The position numbers were made by a program, and so were the translations under genes. A stretch of 64,000 bases of DNA, taken from NCBI GenBank assembly GCA_964059195.1, contig CAXKWD010000007.1, positions 55,279,620 to 55,343,619 of the forward strand, given 5' to 3'. This DNA comes from Ectobius pallidus. Lineage: Eukaryota; Arthropoda; Insecta; Blattodea; Ectobiidae. Within the stretch, counting starts at the first letter, position 1; each line of letters begins with the position of its first letter. The notes under the pieces were generated by a model that saw only the letters and a list, made by a program, of their open reading frames with translations, searched no databases and was not told where the DNA came from. This document shows positions 11,736-22,133 of the stretch, piece by piece.

Positions 11736-12886
11736 CCATGTAACTTACGAGGTGCATATAGCATTGCACTAGCAGTTCTGTCAGGAAGTCCAACAATTTC
11801 TTTTACAGTTCGCCGTATAATGACATCCAGGCCATCAAGCACATACAATGGAATTTTAGTCAAAGGCGCAGTCTGCAAAGGATATATGAGAGATGGAAAT
11901 ATATACTGATTGATTATATTGAGCTTCTGATTAGGTTTCAGCAAAGGAGATTTTGCTAATTTCTCTAGATTTTGGTGGAAAGGGACTAATGCGTCCTTAT
12001 TGAACAGAAGCTCACTGTTAAACTTACAACCCAGATATTTAATGGTTTCATTTTCAGAGATTGAAGAAATAATTTCTCCACATCCTAAGTTTAAATTGCT
12101 TTGTACAAGCTGGCCTTGACTCACAACAATTGCTGAGCTTTTATCAGCGTTTATTTCTAAGCCTATGGTTGCAAGAAGGTTATGAGTAGCATCAATGACG
12201 CGAACTGCAGAATCAATGTTGCGAGCAGTCACTGCCTGATCATCAGCAAATCCTGTTAAGCATATGGGTTCTGTGTCAGCACTTAATTTATACCCATACT
12301 TCGTAGCGAAATTTTGTTCACAAACATTATCATAAATGAAATTAATAGCAAGATTGAATAAAATTGGTGACAGTGGTCCACCCTGTGGTACTCCACATCT
12401 GACAGATATCTTCTTAGTCCGTTGAAGTCCTGTTTCCACTTGAATAGTGTTATCTTTTATAAGAGAAACAATCAAAGCTTGAAGGTCAGAGGATACACCA
12501 GCAGACTGAAGCGAGTTATTAATATGTGCATGTCCTATCCGATCAAAAGCACGGGAAACATCAAGAAGTGCAATAACACAGTCAGTCTTATTTGTTTTCG
12601 AATGTTTCAAACAGCCAGACAGAAGTCTGGAATTGATATGACAGCCTGATATGTTTGGTACAAATCCTCTTTGGTTTATATTTAATTCGATCTGTATCCT
12701 CAGTTGTTGATCAAGAACCCGTTCAATTATTCGCCGTATAACAGAATAGATGGTTATAGGTCTCCAGGAAGTTATGTTCTTCACATCTCCCTTGCCTTTA
12801 TAGAGAAGAACAGTTCGCCCTTCTTTAAGTTTTGTAGGCACAAAACATGTTTTCAACATAATATCTATAAGTACTTTAACAACTTC
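11736..12886 (-). pseudogene. R2-type element: reverse transcriptase domain
   Basis: The minus strand from 12886 encodes the RT palm and fingers: KLKEGRTVLLYKGKGD, then WRPITIYSVIRRIIER, the metal-binding block VIALLDVSRAFDRIGH, the GVPQGGPLSPILFNL turn, and the catalytic GFADDQAV, followed by a thumb ending APRKLHG at the LINE junction. The order and motifs fit R2-clade RTs. The frame upstream of the SINE differs by one base, so there is a single frameshift between this block and the linker at 13.19-13.79 kb. Apart from that and the insertions the domain is intact and carries no internal stop, suggesting a short time since it was functional. Confidence 0.88.
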
Positions 12887-13189
12887 GGGGGTATGCCGTA
12901 GCGTAGTGGTTGAGGCGCTGCGCTACAAACCGGAAGGTCGCGGGTTCGATCCCCGATGAGGTCGTTGGAGTTTTTCAACTGGCCTAATCCTTCTGGTGGC
13001 ACTATGGCCCTGGGGTCGACTCAGCCTCTAACAGAAATGAGTACCGGGAGCAATCCTGGGGGTAAAGGCGGCCGGTGCGTAAGGCTGACAACCTTACCAC
13101 CTTCATGTGCCGATGTCTAAAAATCTTGGAGCCTCAACCTCCTGGAACCCTATGGGCCTCCATGGCCTGTAATAGGGAACACTTTACTT
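12887..13189 (+). mobile_element. tRNA-derived SINE with a perfect 15-bp target duplication
   Basis: The 303-bp unit begins with a tRNA-like head: A box TAGCGTAGTGG at 12899-12909 and B box GGTTCGATCCC at 12943-12953, the expected spacing for an internal RNA polymerase III promoter. A GC-richer body follows and the end is a short run of ACTTT units. The same 15 bases, TACTTTAACAACTTC, flank it at 12872-12886 and 13190-13204. It sits inside the R2-type coding region. SINEs like this depend on a partner LINE; the tail does not match the other LINE tails here. Confidence 0.92.
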
Positions 13190-13791
13190 TACTTTAACAA
13201 CTTCAGAATGCCAAGCTCTTTAACTGTTCTTATAAGTACTTTATCAAACCCAGGTGATGTGTCCACTGACATACCCTTAATTGCCTTCTTCACCATGTCA
13301 GTGGAGACTTCAGAAACATTGTCTTTCAGGCCACCAACAGGATATGTCTCTCTGACACAGTCATTAGGAGTCCCAAAAATTTGAAGAAAATTATTCTCTA
13401 TTTCACTAGTGTTAATAGGGCACCGCTTTGGATTACCTGAATTCATAATGGTCCTAACAACTGTCTTCCTTCTGTTGTAGTAATTAAATTGAGCAACTTC
13501 ATAATCATATCTGTTGTTATTTTTGTTCCTTCTAGCCTTTGAAGAACGTTGAGGATTTGACGAAACTGTATGGTTAATATTTTTTCTGTTCTTTCTAAGC
13601 TGATAGTAACGGGTTGCAGGATGTTGGGGTCCCGGCAGCTTGGCATTGGCTTCATTTAAAAACTTTAAAAAACTGCTGACTTTATCATCAAAATCAGTGA
13701 ATTCAAAATGATCAAGGTCACCATAAATATCTTGAAAGACTTTACGCCATTTATCAACTTCTTTCTGTAATTCAGCATTTGACCTGGGTTT
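13190..13791 (-). pseudogene. R2-type element: linker between zinc fingers and RT
   Basis: From 13791 downward the minus strand stays open in one frame for about 200 codons: a basic, hydrophilic segment (ending RRNKNNNRYDYEVAQFNYYN near its middle), then EIENNFLQIFGTPND and KKAIKGMSVDTSPGFDKV, which resembles the conserved segment just before the RT fingers in R2-like proteins (PG-D motif). It is bounded by the LTR element at 13792 and by the SINE at 13189. Confidence 0.75.
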
Positions 13792-15482
13792 TGTAGCGTT
13801 CTAGAGCGCTACATTTCTGTCCTCTGCATTGTGCGCATTCTTACTTTATTTCTCCCGTGTTATCGCGCTGGGGGGCTCGCTCCGAGCTGGCTCCCGTGTC
13901 AGTCAGTCGGGAGCTGGTCGCCGAACTAAGCAGTCAAGATTGTGGAAGTAGTTATGTGCCGTCGCTTCTGGTGCCGTGATGAAGTTTGCCGCTGCGATTC
14001 CGTCATGTAAGTTTTCTAAATTTGTCCCTAAAGCTTTCTGCCCAAGACCTTCTGTCTGGGGTTTTATTTGGTGATATTTTCTTAATCACTCATCAACATG
14101 TCCGTTACCATTCAGTATAATTCACGTTTGTGAATTTCAGTCATCGATGCTAGCAACCATTCAAGTTGTATGTGAAGCAGCCATGAAATCAGTCGTGCAT
14201 ACCTTGAGCTAATTATACGATATATGACCGCGACGTATGATGTAATTCTTGTTTCTTATACAGAAGTTTTGTTCTTCAAATAACTCAGTTACATTCGTGA
14301 ATAAAGAAAGATTCCCAGGCAGGTAGTAGCTATTTATAGGCCGTATTAAAATGAATGAAACTTTGTTCGTCCGTTTTTAATATAATGCAGCCGTACGTAA
14401 GCTGTTATATAGAGTGCATAGTCTGAAATAATATTTATGTAATTAGCAATATCTTTCATCTTGATATAAGTTCTGAGAGAATTTGTTAGGGATTTTACCC
14501 TGATTTATATGAGCCATAAAGTTATGGGTTTTATGAAATTGTAGGCTAATTTAGGTGCTAGGCCTTGTCATAGGTTTATTTAAATTGGTACATAAATTAT
14601 TACATCTTGTGCTGCAGTTATTAACAGTTTATACCACGTAATATATACTCATTATGTTCATGGTAAATTAGATTTCTTAACTTGAAGTTTCGTAGATTTT
14701 ACATTTATTTCTGAAATTTTGGGAAAGTCATTTTCAAGCCATATCATTCCGTTTTGTTTCCAGAAATTATTAATTCCTTGTAAGTTTGTTTTATCTGTCT
14801 TGGTAAAATCTTCAGTCTCCCTTTAAAGCTATTTTCGTTATCTATAGTGCTATTTATACTAGAACGCCTATGTCCCTTAGAGTACAGATCCGTACTTCCG
14901 GTTATTGCTTAGCTTTTCTATATTTATTTGATTTATTTATTTATTGAGTTTGGCAGTTAATATTGCTCTTGGAGAAATAATTCAAGACTGTTGCTATATA
15001 ATATTTCTAGTATATTTCCAGTATATCTCAGTCAACTTCGACCTACTTCTATTTCTATATTGGTGTCGAAACTTCTAGGCCTATGACATAGTCTAGTTTA
15101 TCATGCAGTTCAGAATTAGTGTTATTAATATTTCAATGTATATAGTTTTATAATATTTTATGTACATCTCCGATGCACCTGTTATATTATCACATTTGAA
15201 TTATAAATTAAACTTGTTGAACTTTATGGTGGTTTTGCCAATATTTCTCCCCAACTTTGACTTTGTTTTTCAGGTTTAGAATATTTGCTAAAACTTAGGT
15301 CCCTTTTCTATATTCTGGATGCACATGATATTCATATTTATGTAGAGAAACGCAGTTTTGATATTAGGGCTTTAACTTATTTAATTAGTAGACATTTCAA
15401 CTTCTACATTCGAACCTATTTCTTCGGACTTGGTGCTTGGGATTTGCTTAATTGTGATCTCTGGCCACCACACCGCGCTTCA
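13792..15482 (+). repeat. 5' LTR
   Basis: Left copy of the 1,691-bp LTR, with TG/CA ends. Its first 22 bases form a near-palindrome around TCTAGA. The left neighbour is R2-type coding sequence. Confidence 0.93.
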
Positions 15483-15485
15483 CAG

Positions 15486-15497
15486 TGGTAGCAGAGC
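15486..15497 (+). promoter_or_regulatory. Primer-binding site for initiator tRNA-Met
   Basis: TGGTAGCAGAGC lies three bases after the 5' LTR and is complementary to the 3' end of animal initiator tRNA-Met (ending TGCTACCA), the usual primer for minus-strand DNA synthesis in several Gypsy lineages. Confidence 0.8.
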
Positions 15498-16215
15498 GTG
15501 GTTAGGTTCAGTTAGGCCCTTTCTTCAAAATTTTGCGGCTCTGCTTACCACATTTCATTTTTTTTTTATCTATCGTAACTTTGAACTTTAAAGATATTTG
15601 CAGGTTAGTTTATTAAAACCTCATTATTAATATTCTTCTATCCTAACCTGGAATTGAAAGTAAACTTACGCTTTGCTTATTACAGTATTATATTTGATCT
15701 TCTATCCTAACTTACAATTTAAAGTAAAAGTAAACATTGAAAAACTTTCTCTTGTACGTTTTTCCATTTTCACATTTGCCCTTTCTTCAGTGAAGTGGGG
15801 TTTCCTCTTAGTTTCGTGTGTGATTAGTAATTCTGCATTTTTACTGGAAAAGCTCATCCAGAATTATTCTATCATAACTTACAATTTAAAGTGAAAGTAA
15901 ATATTGAAAGCTTTCGATTGTACGTTTTTCCATTTTCATATTTTCTCCCTTCTACAGTGAAGTGGACTTGCATTTAGTTTGGTATAGGATTAGTAGTTCT
16001 GCATTTTTTACTGAAAAGAAGTATCCAGAGTTATTCAAAATTTTACTAAGTAGTTTACTGCTTGAATTAATTGAATTCAGTCACAATTACAAAATCATTG
16101 TTTTGTTGTGTTAATGCGATTTTTTAAGCACTAGATTTGCGAGTTTATTTCGAATTATTTTCTGGAGTCCTTACTACGGCTCTCTTTTTGTGCTGTATAT
16201 ATAAATTAAAGTGAA
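15498..16215 (+). other. Untranslated leader of the LTR element
   Basis: About 720 bp between the primer-binding site and gag. It contains two similar blocks of about 190 bp (around 15700-15870 and 15870-16040, each with ACTTACAATTTAAAGT and CTTTTTCCATTTTCA-like text), so the leader carries an imperfect tandem duplication. No ORF of note. Confidence 0.6.
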
Positions 16216-17586
16216 ATGGCTGAGCGGATTTTCGTCCCTTTTGAATTCTTACTTAAAGCTGATTTATTGTATGAACTTCAAATCAGAGGAGTGATGGCTG
16301 ATAGTAATGAGCCCGTTTCGAACTTAAGTAAGCTGTTAAAGGAAAAACTTTCAGTCCCTCTTGATCCTGCTAAGTTATCTTATTTGAAACCCGATGTGGA
16401 AGCCCCGGCTTTAGTGAACAAAACAGAGGAAATTTTTGATCAAGTTAGAGAGATCAGAGCGGAAGGGAGTTTATCTCAAAAACAGTTAAGGAGGTTGCAA
16501 GCAAAGCTTGATAATCTGTTAAATAGAATCGGTGATTTATTGTCAATTGAAATGTCCTCAGAGTATAGCGACGCTTTGATAGCTTTGCAGAATACTATTG
16601 TTAAAGAGAAAGAAGCTATTAAAGGAGATGTAGGGAATTTAGCGAATTCTGTTCCACCATTTTCTGAAACTAATCCTGGTTTAGTTCAAGTTGACTCTCC
16701 GAATCCGTTCCGTATGCCGATGCACGTAGCCATGGGGGATAGGCCACTTTATTCGCCACACGGATCTCATGAACTTGTAGCTGGGTTAAGCCATGAATTT
16801 TCGAAATTGCCACACCCATTAGGAAAACTTTTTGAAGGCTTGGAGAGATTCAATGATTATTCATTGGATGCTATAGTTAATTTCATTCAGTATGTCAATG
16901 AGGTGCACTCCCAAGTAGAAATATTTGCTTTTCCCGAAAGTCAAGTACTAAGCATATTTTATGCAGGTTTACAGGGGACCTTAAAAGACTTAGCCAAAAA
17001 AGCAGTGCAGGATGGAATTGGGTTAATTCAGTTTCATCAGGAGTTACTGGATTTTTATTTTCCTCCCAGAGCAAAGATTTCTCTGTTAAACAAACTGTAT
17101 TATAGAGTTCAGGGAGAGCGGGAAACATTTTCAGAGTATGTCAAAAACATAAAAACGTATGCTGCTGTGTTTCGCTTGAATCAATCTGAATCTGAAATCG
17201 TGGGTAATATTCTTGATGGAATGTCACCTAGAACTAGAGGAATGACAGTTTTTGAATCCAGACCTACCAATTTTAAAGAACTAGACAGGTTATGTGCTCG
17301 TCTGAATTGTATTAATTTTTCTGACTCCTTGCGGACAACCAATAATGATTCTAGAATGGGTTCTCGGTCTCAAGCTAATATTAATACACCTAGAGCAGGC
17401 CAAATTCCCCAAGTTCGCATTCAGGAACCCAGGATTTGTTTCTATTGTAGGAGACCCGGTCACATATTAAGAAATTGCCCTTCCCGTCCAGCTACTAGGG
17501 ACGTTGAGAGGCGTGGTCCGGAAACTCGCCGTGAATCTAGTTCATCTTCACCTGTGCAGGGATCAAATTCATCAAGACGGTCTTGA
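16216..17586 (+). CDS. gag: Gag polyprotein with CCHC zinc knuckle
   Basis: A complete 456-codon ORF starting ATGGCTGAGCGG. The N-terminal third is rich in helices; residues about 200-365 match the Retrotrans_gag pattern (FEGLERFNDYSLDAI, later LLDFYFPP and a YFREL-like FSEYVKNIK segment). One nucleocapsid knuckle, CFYCRRPGHILRNC (CX2CX4HX4C), lies near residue 412, followed by an Arg/Ser-rich tail. The product would form cytoplasmic virus-like particles that package element RNA. The ORF ends in TGA, and the same frame remains open through a protease segment. No disabling mutation is visible. Confidence 0.9.
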   Translation: MAERIFVPFEFLLKADLLYELQIRGVMADSNEPVSNLSKLLKEKLSVPLDPAKLSYLKPDVEAPALVNKTEEIFDQVREIRAEGSLSQKQLRRLQAKLDNLLNRIGDLLSIEMSSEYSDALIALQNTIVKEKEAIKGDVGNLANSVPPFSETNPGLVQVDSPNPFRMPMHVAMGDRPLYSPHGSHELVAGLSHEFSKLPHPLGKLFEGLERFNDYSLDAIVNFIQYVNEVHSQVEIFAFPESQVLSIFYAGLQGTLKDLAKKAVQDGIGLIQFHQELLDFYFPPRAKISLLNKLYYRVQGERETFSEYVKNIKTYAAVFRLNQSESEIVGNILDGMSPRTRGMTVFESRPTNFKELDRLCARLNCINFSDSLRTTNNDSRMGSRSQANINTPRAGQIPQVRIQEPRICFYCRRPGHILRNCPSRPATRDVERRGPETRRESSSSSPVQGSNSSRRS

Positions 17587-17592
17587 CAATTA
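17584..17592 (+). promoter_or_regulatory. Possible stop-codon readthrough site between gag and protease
   Basis: The gag stop and its 3' context read TGA CAATTA. CAATTA fits the CARYYA hexamer known to promote stop-codon readthrough in plant viruses, and the frame behind it encodes the protease. This would let a minor share of Gag be extended into the protease region. The inference rests on sequence context only. Confidence 0.45.
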
Positions 17593-17880
17593 ACCCGCCC
17601 CTCGGTTTGTTTCTTTACTCAGAATGTTGCTGATCGATTAAGAGTATCTGGATTTTCTGGACGTTCTCTCCCTTTTGTTAAGACACTATGTGGACCTTTA
17701 GAAGTGCCTGCTTTAGTTGACAGTGGCTCTTCGGTTAGTATTATTTCTAATCAAGCTTATCAGTATATGGCTAGTATTAGAAAAGTTCCCCCCATTTCTC
17801 CTGGAAATATGTCTTGTTCTGCTGCTAATACCCAGATCATAAAATTTCTAGGTTGGGTTAGTTTTGTGGCTATAATTTCA
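17587..17880 (+). pseudogene. Aspartic protease segment in frame with gag, then truncated
   Basis: Directly after the gag TGA the same frame continues for 97 codons to the next TGA at 17878-17880. It contains VPALVDSGSSVSIISNQAY, in which DSGS is the catalytic turn of a retroviral-type aspartic protease. The segment then loses similarity to pol, and RT, RNase H and integrase are absent. The protease is therefore incomplete, lacking most of the region after the flap. This marks the internal deletion that makes the element non-autonomous. Confidence 0.75.
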
Positions 17881-20254
17881 TGAGAGGTATATTGCTGTTA
17901 TTTAAGATGTGGTCGAAAGAGCCTATGCTTGTGTGTAGCAGAAATCTTTTGCAAAATATGATATGGCCTAGACTATGTAGTTGTTTATTTTCAAATCATG
18001 TCCTTAAAAGGGATCAATATATTTATGTCAGCACCCTATTTTACTTAACTAGTAAATATACTTTCTAGGATGGCTCTATTGATTTTGTACCTTATGGAAT
18101 ATATTATGCTATGGGGTGAGTCGGTTTCCCTCTTGCTCCTAACTGGGAGGAGTGGTGAAATTACGAATACGTCCTGAAGCCACTCTGCTAATTCCAGTAT
18201 TGGAGATTGCCTTTTAGACATATCATTGGGGACGGCTCCCAGGGGCATTCCGGATACCTGCGAGCTGGGCCCAATGGTATTGTTTCGTTGCGTATGAGGC
18301 ATTCACTGCAAGTGCCCTGCGCGTGTTGTTTAGTTTCTTTATTATTTGGGTCCCGCCGCCTAATTGTGCATCCAGAATGATTATTTGTATTTGCCATAAA
18401 GATGTACTGTAGTCCGTAGTAAGCAATTGGTCAATATTGGGAGGAAGATAAGTTCCTTATTACATTCTACTTCGCAAAGGAAGCCAGGTTTGGCTTGAGT
18501 ATTATTTGTGTAACATTCCAGTAACCTTTTTCGTCGCTGTCATACTTCGTATTTCATGCCATGTGAGGCAAAGAGATAGGCTGGTATTAGTAAGCCTTGA
18601 ATTATATGGCTGCTTCATATTCAGTTGTTCGTTTTGATAATGCATGACTGATTTTATGCTGTGAGTATATAAAGCATATATGATTACTCAATTTGCTTTT
18701 GATCTATTAGCTATTCTGATTATTCTACTATATTGTATATTTGTTTTTCCAGTTTGATTTATACTCAAGAAGTAATGGACATGTTTTTCCCTAATATTTA
18801 TAGTTTTTTTGTATACTTACATGACGGACGTGGTGGAGATGGATTCGGGGTTACCGGGGTGGCGGCCTAGCTGCACTCCTCCCGACTAGTATGTGGTCTC
18901 ATTAACTAACAACCAATGCTATGAGAGACCAAATTATAATTATTTGGATAAATCCTAAACAAGTCAGAAGTTACACTTGCTATTTTGACTCAAGAAACTT
19001 AATTCAAGATAATTGAGAAATGATGATGAAATCAATAATGACCATCAGATTTAAAAAAGAGATAAAACATGAAGATCTTCAGAAAAATTATCGGACACAG
19101 ATGCTAGCTCTGTGTCCACTCCTCATGAAAATGAACATTTTCTGTGCTGCTGTCGTTTGTGTTGTAGCTGCATCTACTACCTTCGCTTGTGGCCGAGTGT
19201 GAGATTCCTGTGATGGTTTGGAGACCTGTTCTGGACTATGATATGGTCCTATTGTTGCTGCTGCTGCAGGAGCGCGTCAGCCGGCTAGCGCTCTTGTGGT
19301 TCCTGGTCGGGCCCATGGGGTGGCCACCCCTCCTTGTCTTGACACTAAACCATGGTGTCCGGGACCCTTCCTCTGCGCAGCTATCTACGATGATCTTCTG
19401 GCAGTTCTTCAGTGCATGGACCTCGGCCCTCCTTCAAGAAGCGCTACGTGTTCTGTTGTCTATTAGCAGAAAGCAAATCCAGTCTAGCTGCTAAAAGTGA
19501 TATTGCTTATGGGCTGGCGACTTGGCTCGTGTGTTATTATCTGTGTGCCAATTAAGGACACACTCTTGAGCCCTAGTATCGCCCTGCTCTCAGTCTAATT
19601 ATTTTGGTGGGACTCAAAGAGACATCCTTAATTATCCAAAGGATATATAGTTGAGCCCTCCCTTGAGTGAGCAGCAGATTATACTAATCAATTTTCTTTC
19701 AGAAGAAATTTAGTGCAGAAAGTTTCTTGTAATTTTGTGTAATAGAAAAATCAAACATAAGAACATCGGACTTCTACAAATACAAGGATTTTGAATATAT
19801 GGGAATTGATACATTGTACCTAGTAATGAAAGCAAAACAGACTTTTGGAACAATAATATTACAGTTTAAGTAGTCATGATTTGTGAGTGTATTGCTTCAG
19901 CATTGGCTGTGATGTAAAGAAAAATTTGTATAATGATTGCAAGACTGTTTAGGATATTATGAATTTAATATATAATTATTTGAAAAATGAATGTGGTGTT
20001 TATATTTCAGAGTACTCAGGTATTTAAAAGAACTCTGGTTTAAGAAATTAACTGTCTATGATAACCAATTTCATAAGTGATTTTTAGGATTATTTATTAT
20101 TGCTTATTTCCAAGTAGGGCTGTTTTTAAGGAAGCTCTAGTTTGGCCTATTTAAATTTTTAATTCTTGTATAGTGTTTCTCGCACAACTTCTAGATTTAG
20201 GGTTACTATCTGTTTCTGGGAATCTCTTTTGTAATTTGAAAATATTTTTCTGCT
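17881..20254 (+). other. Non-coding interior of the LTR element
   Basis: About 2.4 kb with no RT, RNase H, integrase or envelope motifs on either strand. A GC-richer patch at 19190-19495 has an open frame rich in leucine; another frame of the same patch gives CLDTKPWCPGPFLC. I do not recognise either. The sequence may have been captured from elsewhere when pol was lost. Confidence 0.5.
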
Positions 20255-20268
20255 GGCAGGGGGGAGAT
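20255..20268 (+). promoter_or_regulatory. Polypurine tract
   Basis: GGCAGGGGGGAGAT directly precedes the 3' LTR and is the expected primer for plus-strand synthesis. Confidence 0.8.
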
Positions 20269-21959
20269 TGTAGCGTTCTAGAGCGCTACATTTCTGTCCT
20301 CTGCATTGTGCGCATTCTTACTTTATTTCTCCCGTGTTATCGCGCTGGGGGGCTCGCTCCGAGCTGGCTCCCGTGTCAGTCAGTCGGGAGCTGGTCGCCG
20401 AACTAAGCAGTCAAGATTGTGGAAGTAGTTATGTGCCGTCGCTTCTGGTGCCGTGATGAAGTTTGCCGCTGCGATTCCGTCATGTAAGTTTTCTAAATTT
20501 GTCCCTAAAGCTTTCTGCCCAAGACCTTCTGTCTGGGGTTTTATTTGGTGATATTTTCTTAATCACTCATCAACATGTCCGTTACCATTCAGTATAATTC
20601 ACGTTTGTGAATTTCAGTCATCGATGCTAGCAACCATTCAAGTTGTATGTGAAGCAGCCATGAAATCAGTCGTGCATACCTTGAGCTAATTATACGATAT
20701 ATGACCGCGACGTATGATGTAATTCTTGTTTCTTATACAGAAGTTTTGTTCTTCAAATAACTCAGTTACATTCGTGAATAAAGAAAGATTCCCAGGCAGG
20801 TAGTAGCTATTTATAGGCCGTATTAAAATGAATGAAACTTTGTTCGTCCGTTTTTAATATAATGCAGCCGTACGTAAGCTGTTATATAGAGTGCATAGTC
20901 TGAAATAATATTTATGTAATTAGCAATATCTTTCATCTTGATATAAGTTCTGAGAGAATTTGTTAGGGATTTTACCCTGATTTATATGAGCCATAAAGTT
21001 ATGGGTTTTATGAAATTGTAGGCTAATTTAGGTGCTAGGCCTTGTCATAGGTTTATTTAAATTGGTACATAAATTATTACATCTTGTGCTGCAGTTATTA
21101 ACAGTTTATACCACGTAATATATACTCATTATGTTCATGGTAAATTAGATTTCTTAACTTGAAGTTTCGTAGATTTTACATTTATTTCTGAAATTTTGGG
21201 AAAGTCATTTTCAAGCCATATCATTCCGTTTTGTTTCCAGAAATTATTAATTCCTTGTAAGTTTGTTTTATCTGTCTTGGTAAAATCTTCAGTCTCCCTT
21301 TAAAGCTATTTTCGTTATCTATAGTGCTATTTATACTAGAACGCCTATGTCCCTTAGAGTACAGATCCGTACTTCCGGTTATTGCTTAGCTTTTCTATAT
21401 TTATTTGATTTATTTATTTATTGAGTTTGGCAGTTAATATTGCTCTTGGAGAAATAATTCAAGACTGTTGCTATATAATATTTCTAGTATATTTCCAGTA
21501 TATCTCAGTCAACTTCGACCTACTTCTATTTCTATATTGGTGTCGAAACTTCTAGGCCTATGACATAGTCTAGTTTATCATGCAGTTCAGAATTAGTGTT
21601 ATTAATATTTCAATGTATATAGTTTTATAATATTTTATGTACATCTCCGATGCACCTGTTATATTATCACATTTGAATTATAAATTAAACTTGTTGAACT
21701 TTATGGTGGTTTTGCCAATATTTCTCCCCAACTTTGACTTTGTTTTTCAGGTTTAGAATATTTGCTAAAACTTAGGTCCCTTTTCTATATTCTGGATGCA
21801 CATGATATTCATATTTATGTAGAGAAACGCAGTTTTGATATTAGGGCTTTAACTTATTTAATTAGTAGACATTTCAACTTCTACATTCGAACCTATTTCT
21901 TCGGACTTGGTGCTTGGGATTTGCTTAATTGTGATCTCTGGCCACCACACCGCGCTTCA
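20269..21959 (+). repeat. 3' LTR
   Basis: Right copy of the LTR, same length and ends as the left one. It is followed by GTTT and then R2-type antisense coding sequence. Confidence 0.93.
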
Positions 21960-21963
21960 GTTT

Positions 21964-22130
21964 TGATGCCTTACTGTTTGGCAAATTCACTTCATTATTT
22001 ATATTATCATTATCCAATTGCAATATTTTTGCAAGTTTATTTTTGTTTGATAAGGTGACATGCCGCTTGGATTGATGAATGGTAAGACCACGTGCACTGT
22101 TAAAGCACAAGCCACATAAAGGACATGAAA
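21964..22130 (-). pseudogene. R2-type element: second N-terminal zinc finger
   Basis: The minus strand encodes a C2H2-like finger, CPLCGLCFNSARGLTIHQSK followed by RH, with the GLTIHQ core typical of R2-clade N-terminal fingers, then an acidic linker ending NSKASK at the LTR-element junction. The frame joins that of the linker at 13.79 kb once the LTR element and one GTTT copy are removed. In R2 proteins these fingers bind DNA at the target. Confidence 0.8.
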
Positions 22131-22133
22131 ATA

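Larger units (their letters stand above)
13792..21959 (+). mobile_element. Young pol-less Gypsy-type LTR retrotransposon
   Basis: Two direct repeats of 1,691 bp (13792-15482 and 20269-21959) bound the element. Both begin TGTAGCG and end GCGCTTCA. I found no difference on reading them side by side. A 4-bp duplication GTTT flanks the whole (13788-13791 and 21960-21963). Between the LTRs are a primer-binding site, a complete gag ORF, a short protease remnant, about 2.4 kb without RT, RNase H or integrase, and a polypurine tract. It must have been moved by proteins from a related intact element. Confidence 0.93.

Noticed and set aside
12887..13189. A functional tRNA gene
   Set aside because: Only the A and B boxes are tRNA-like; the unit has a SINE body, tail and target duplication.
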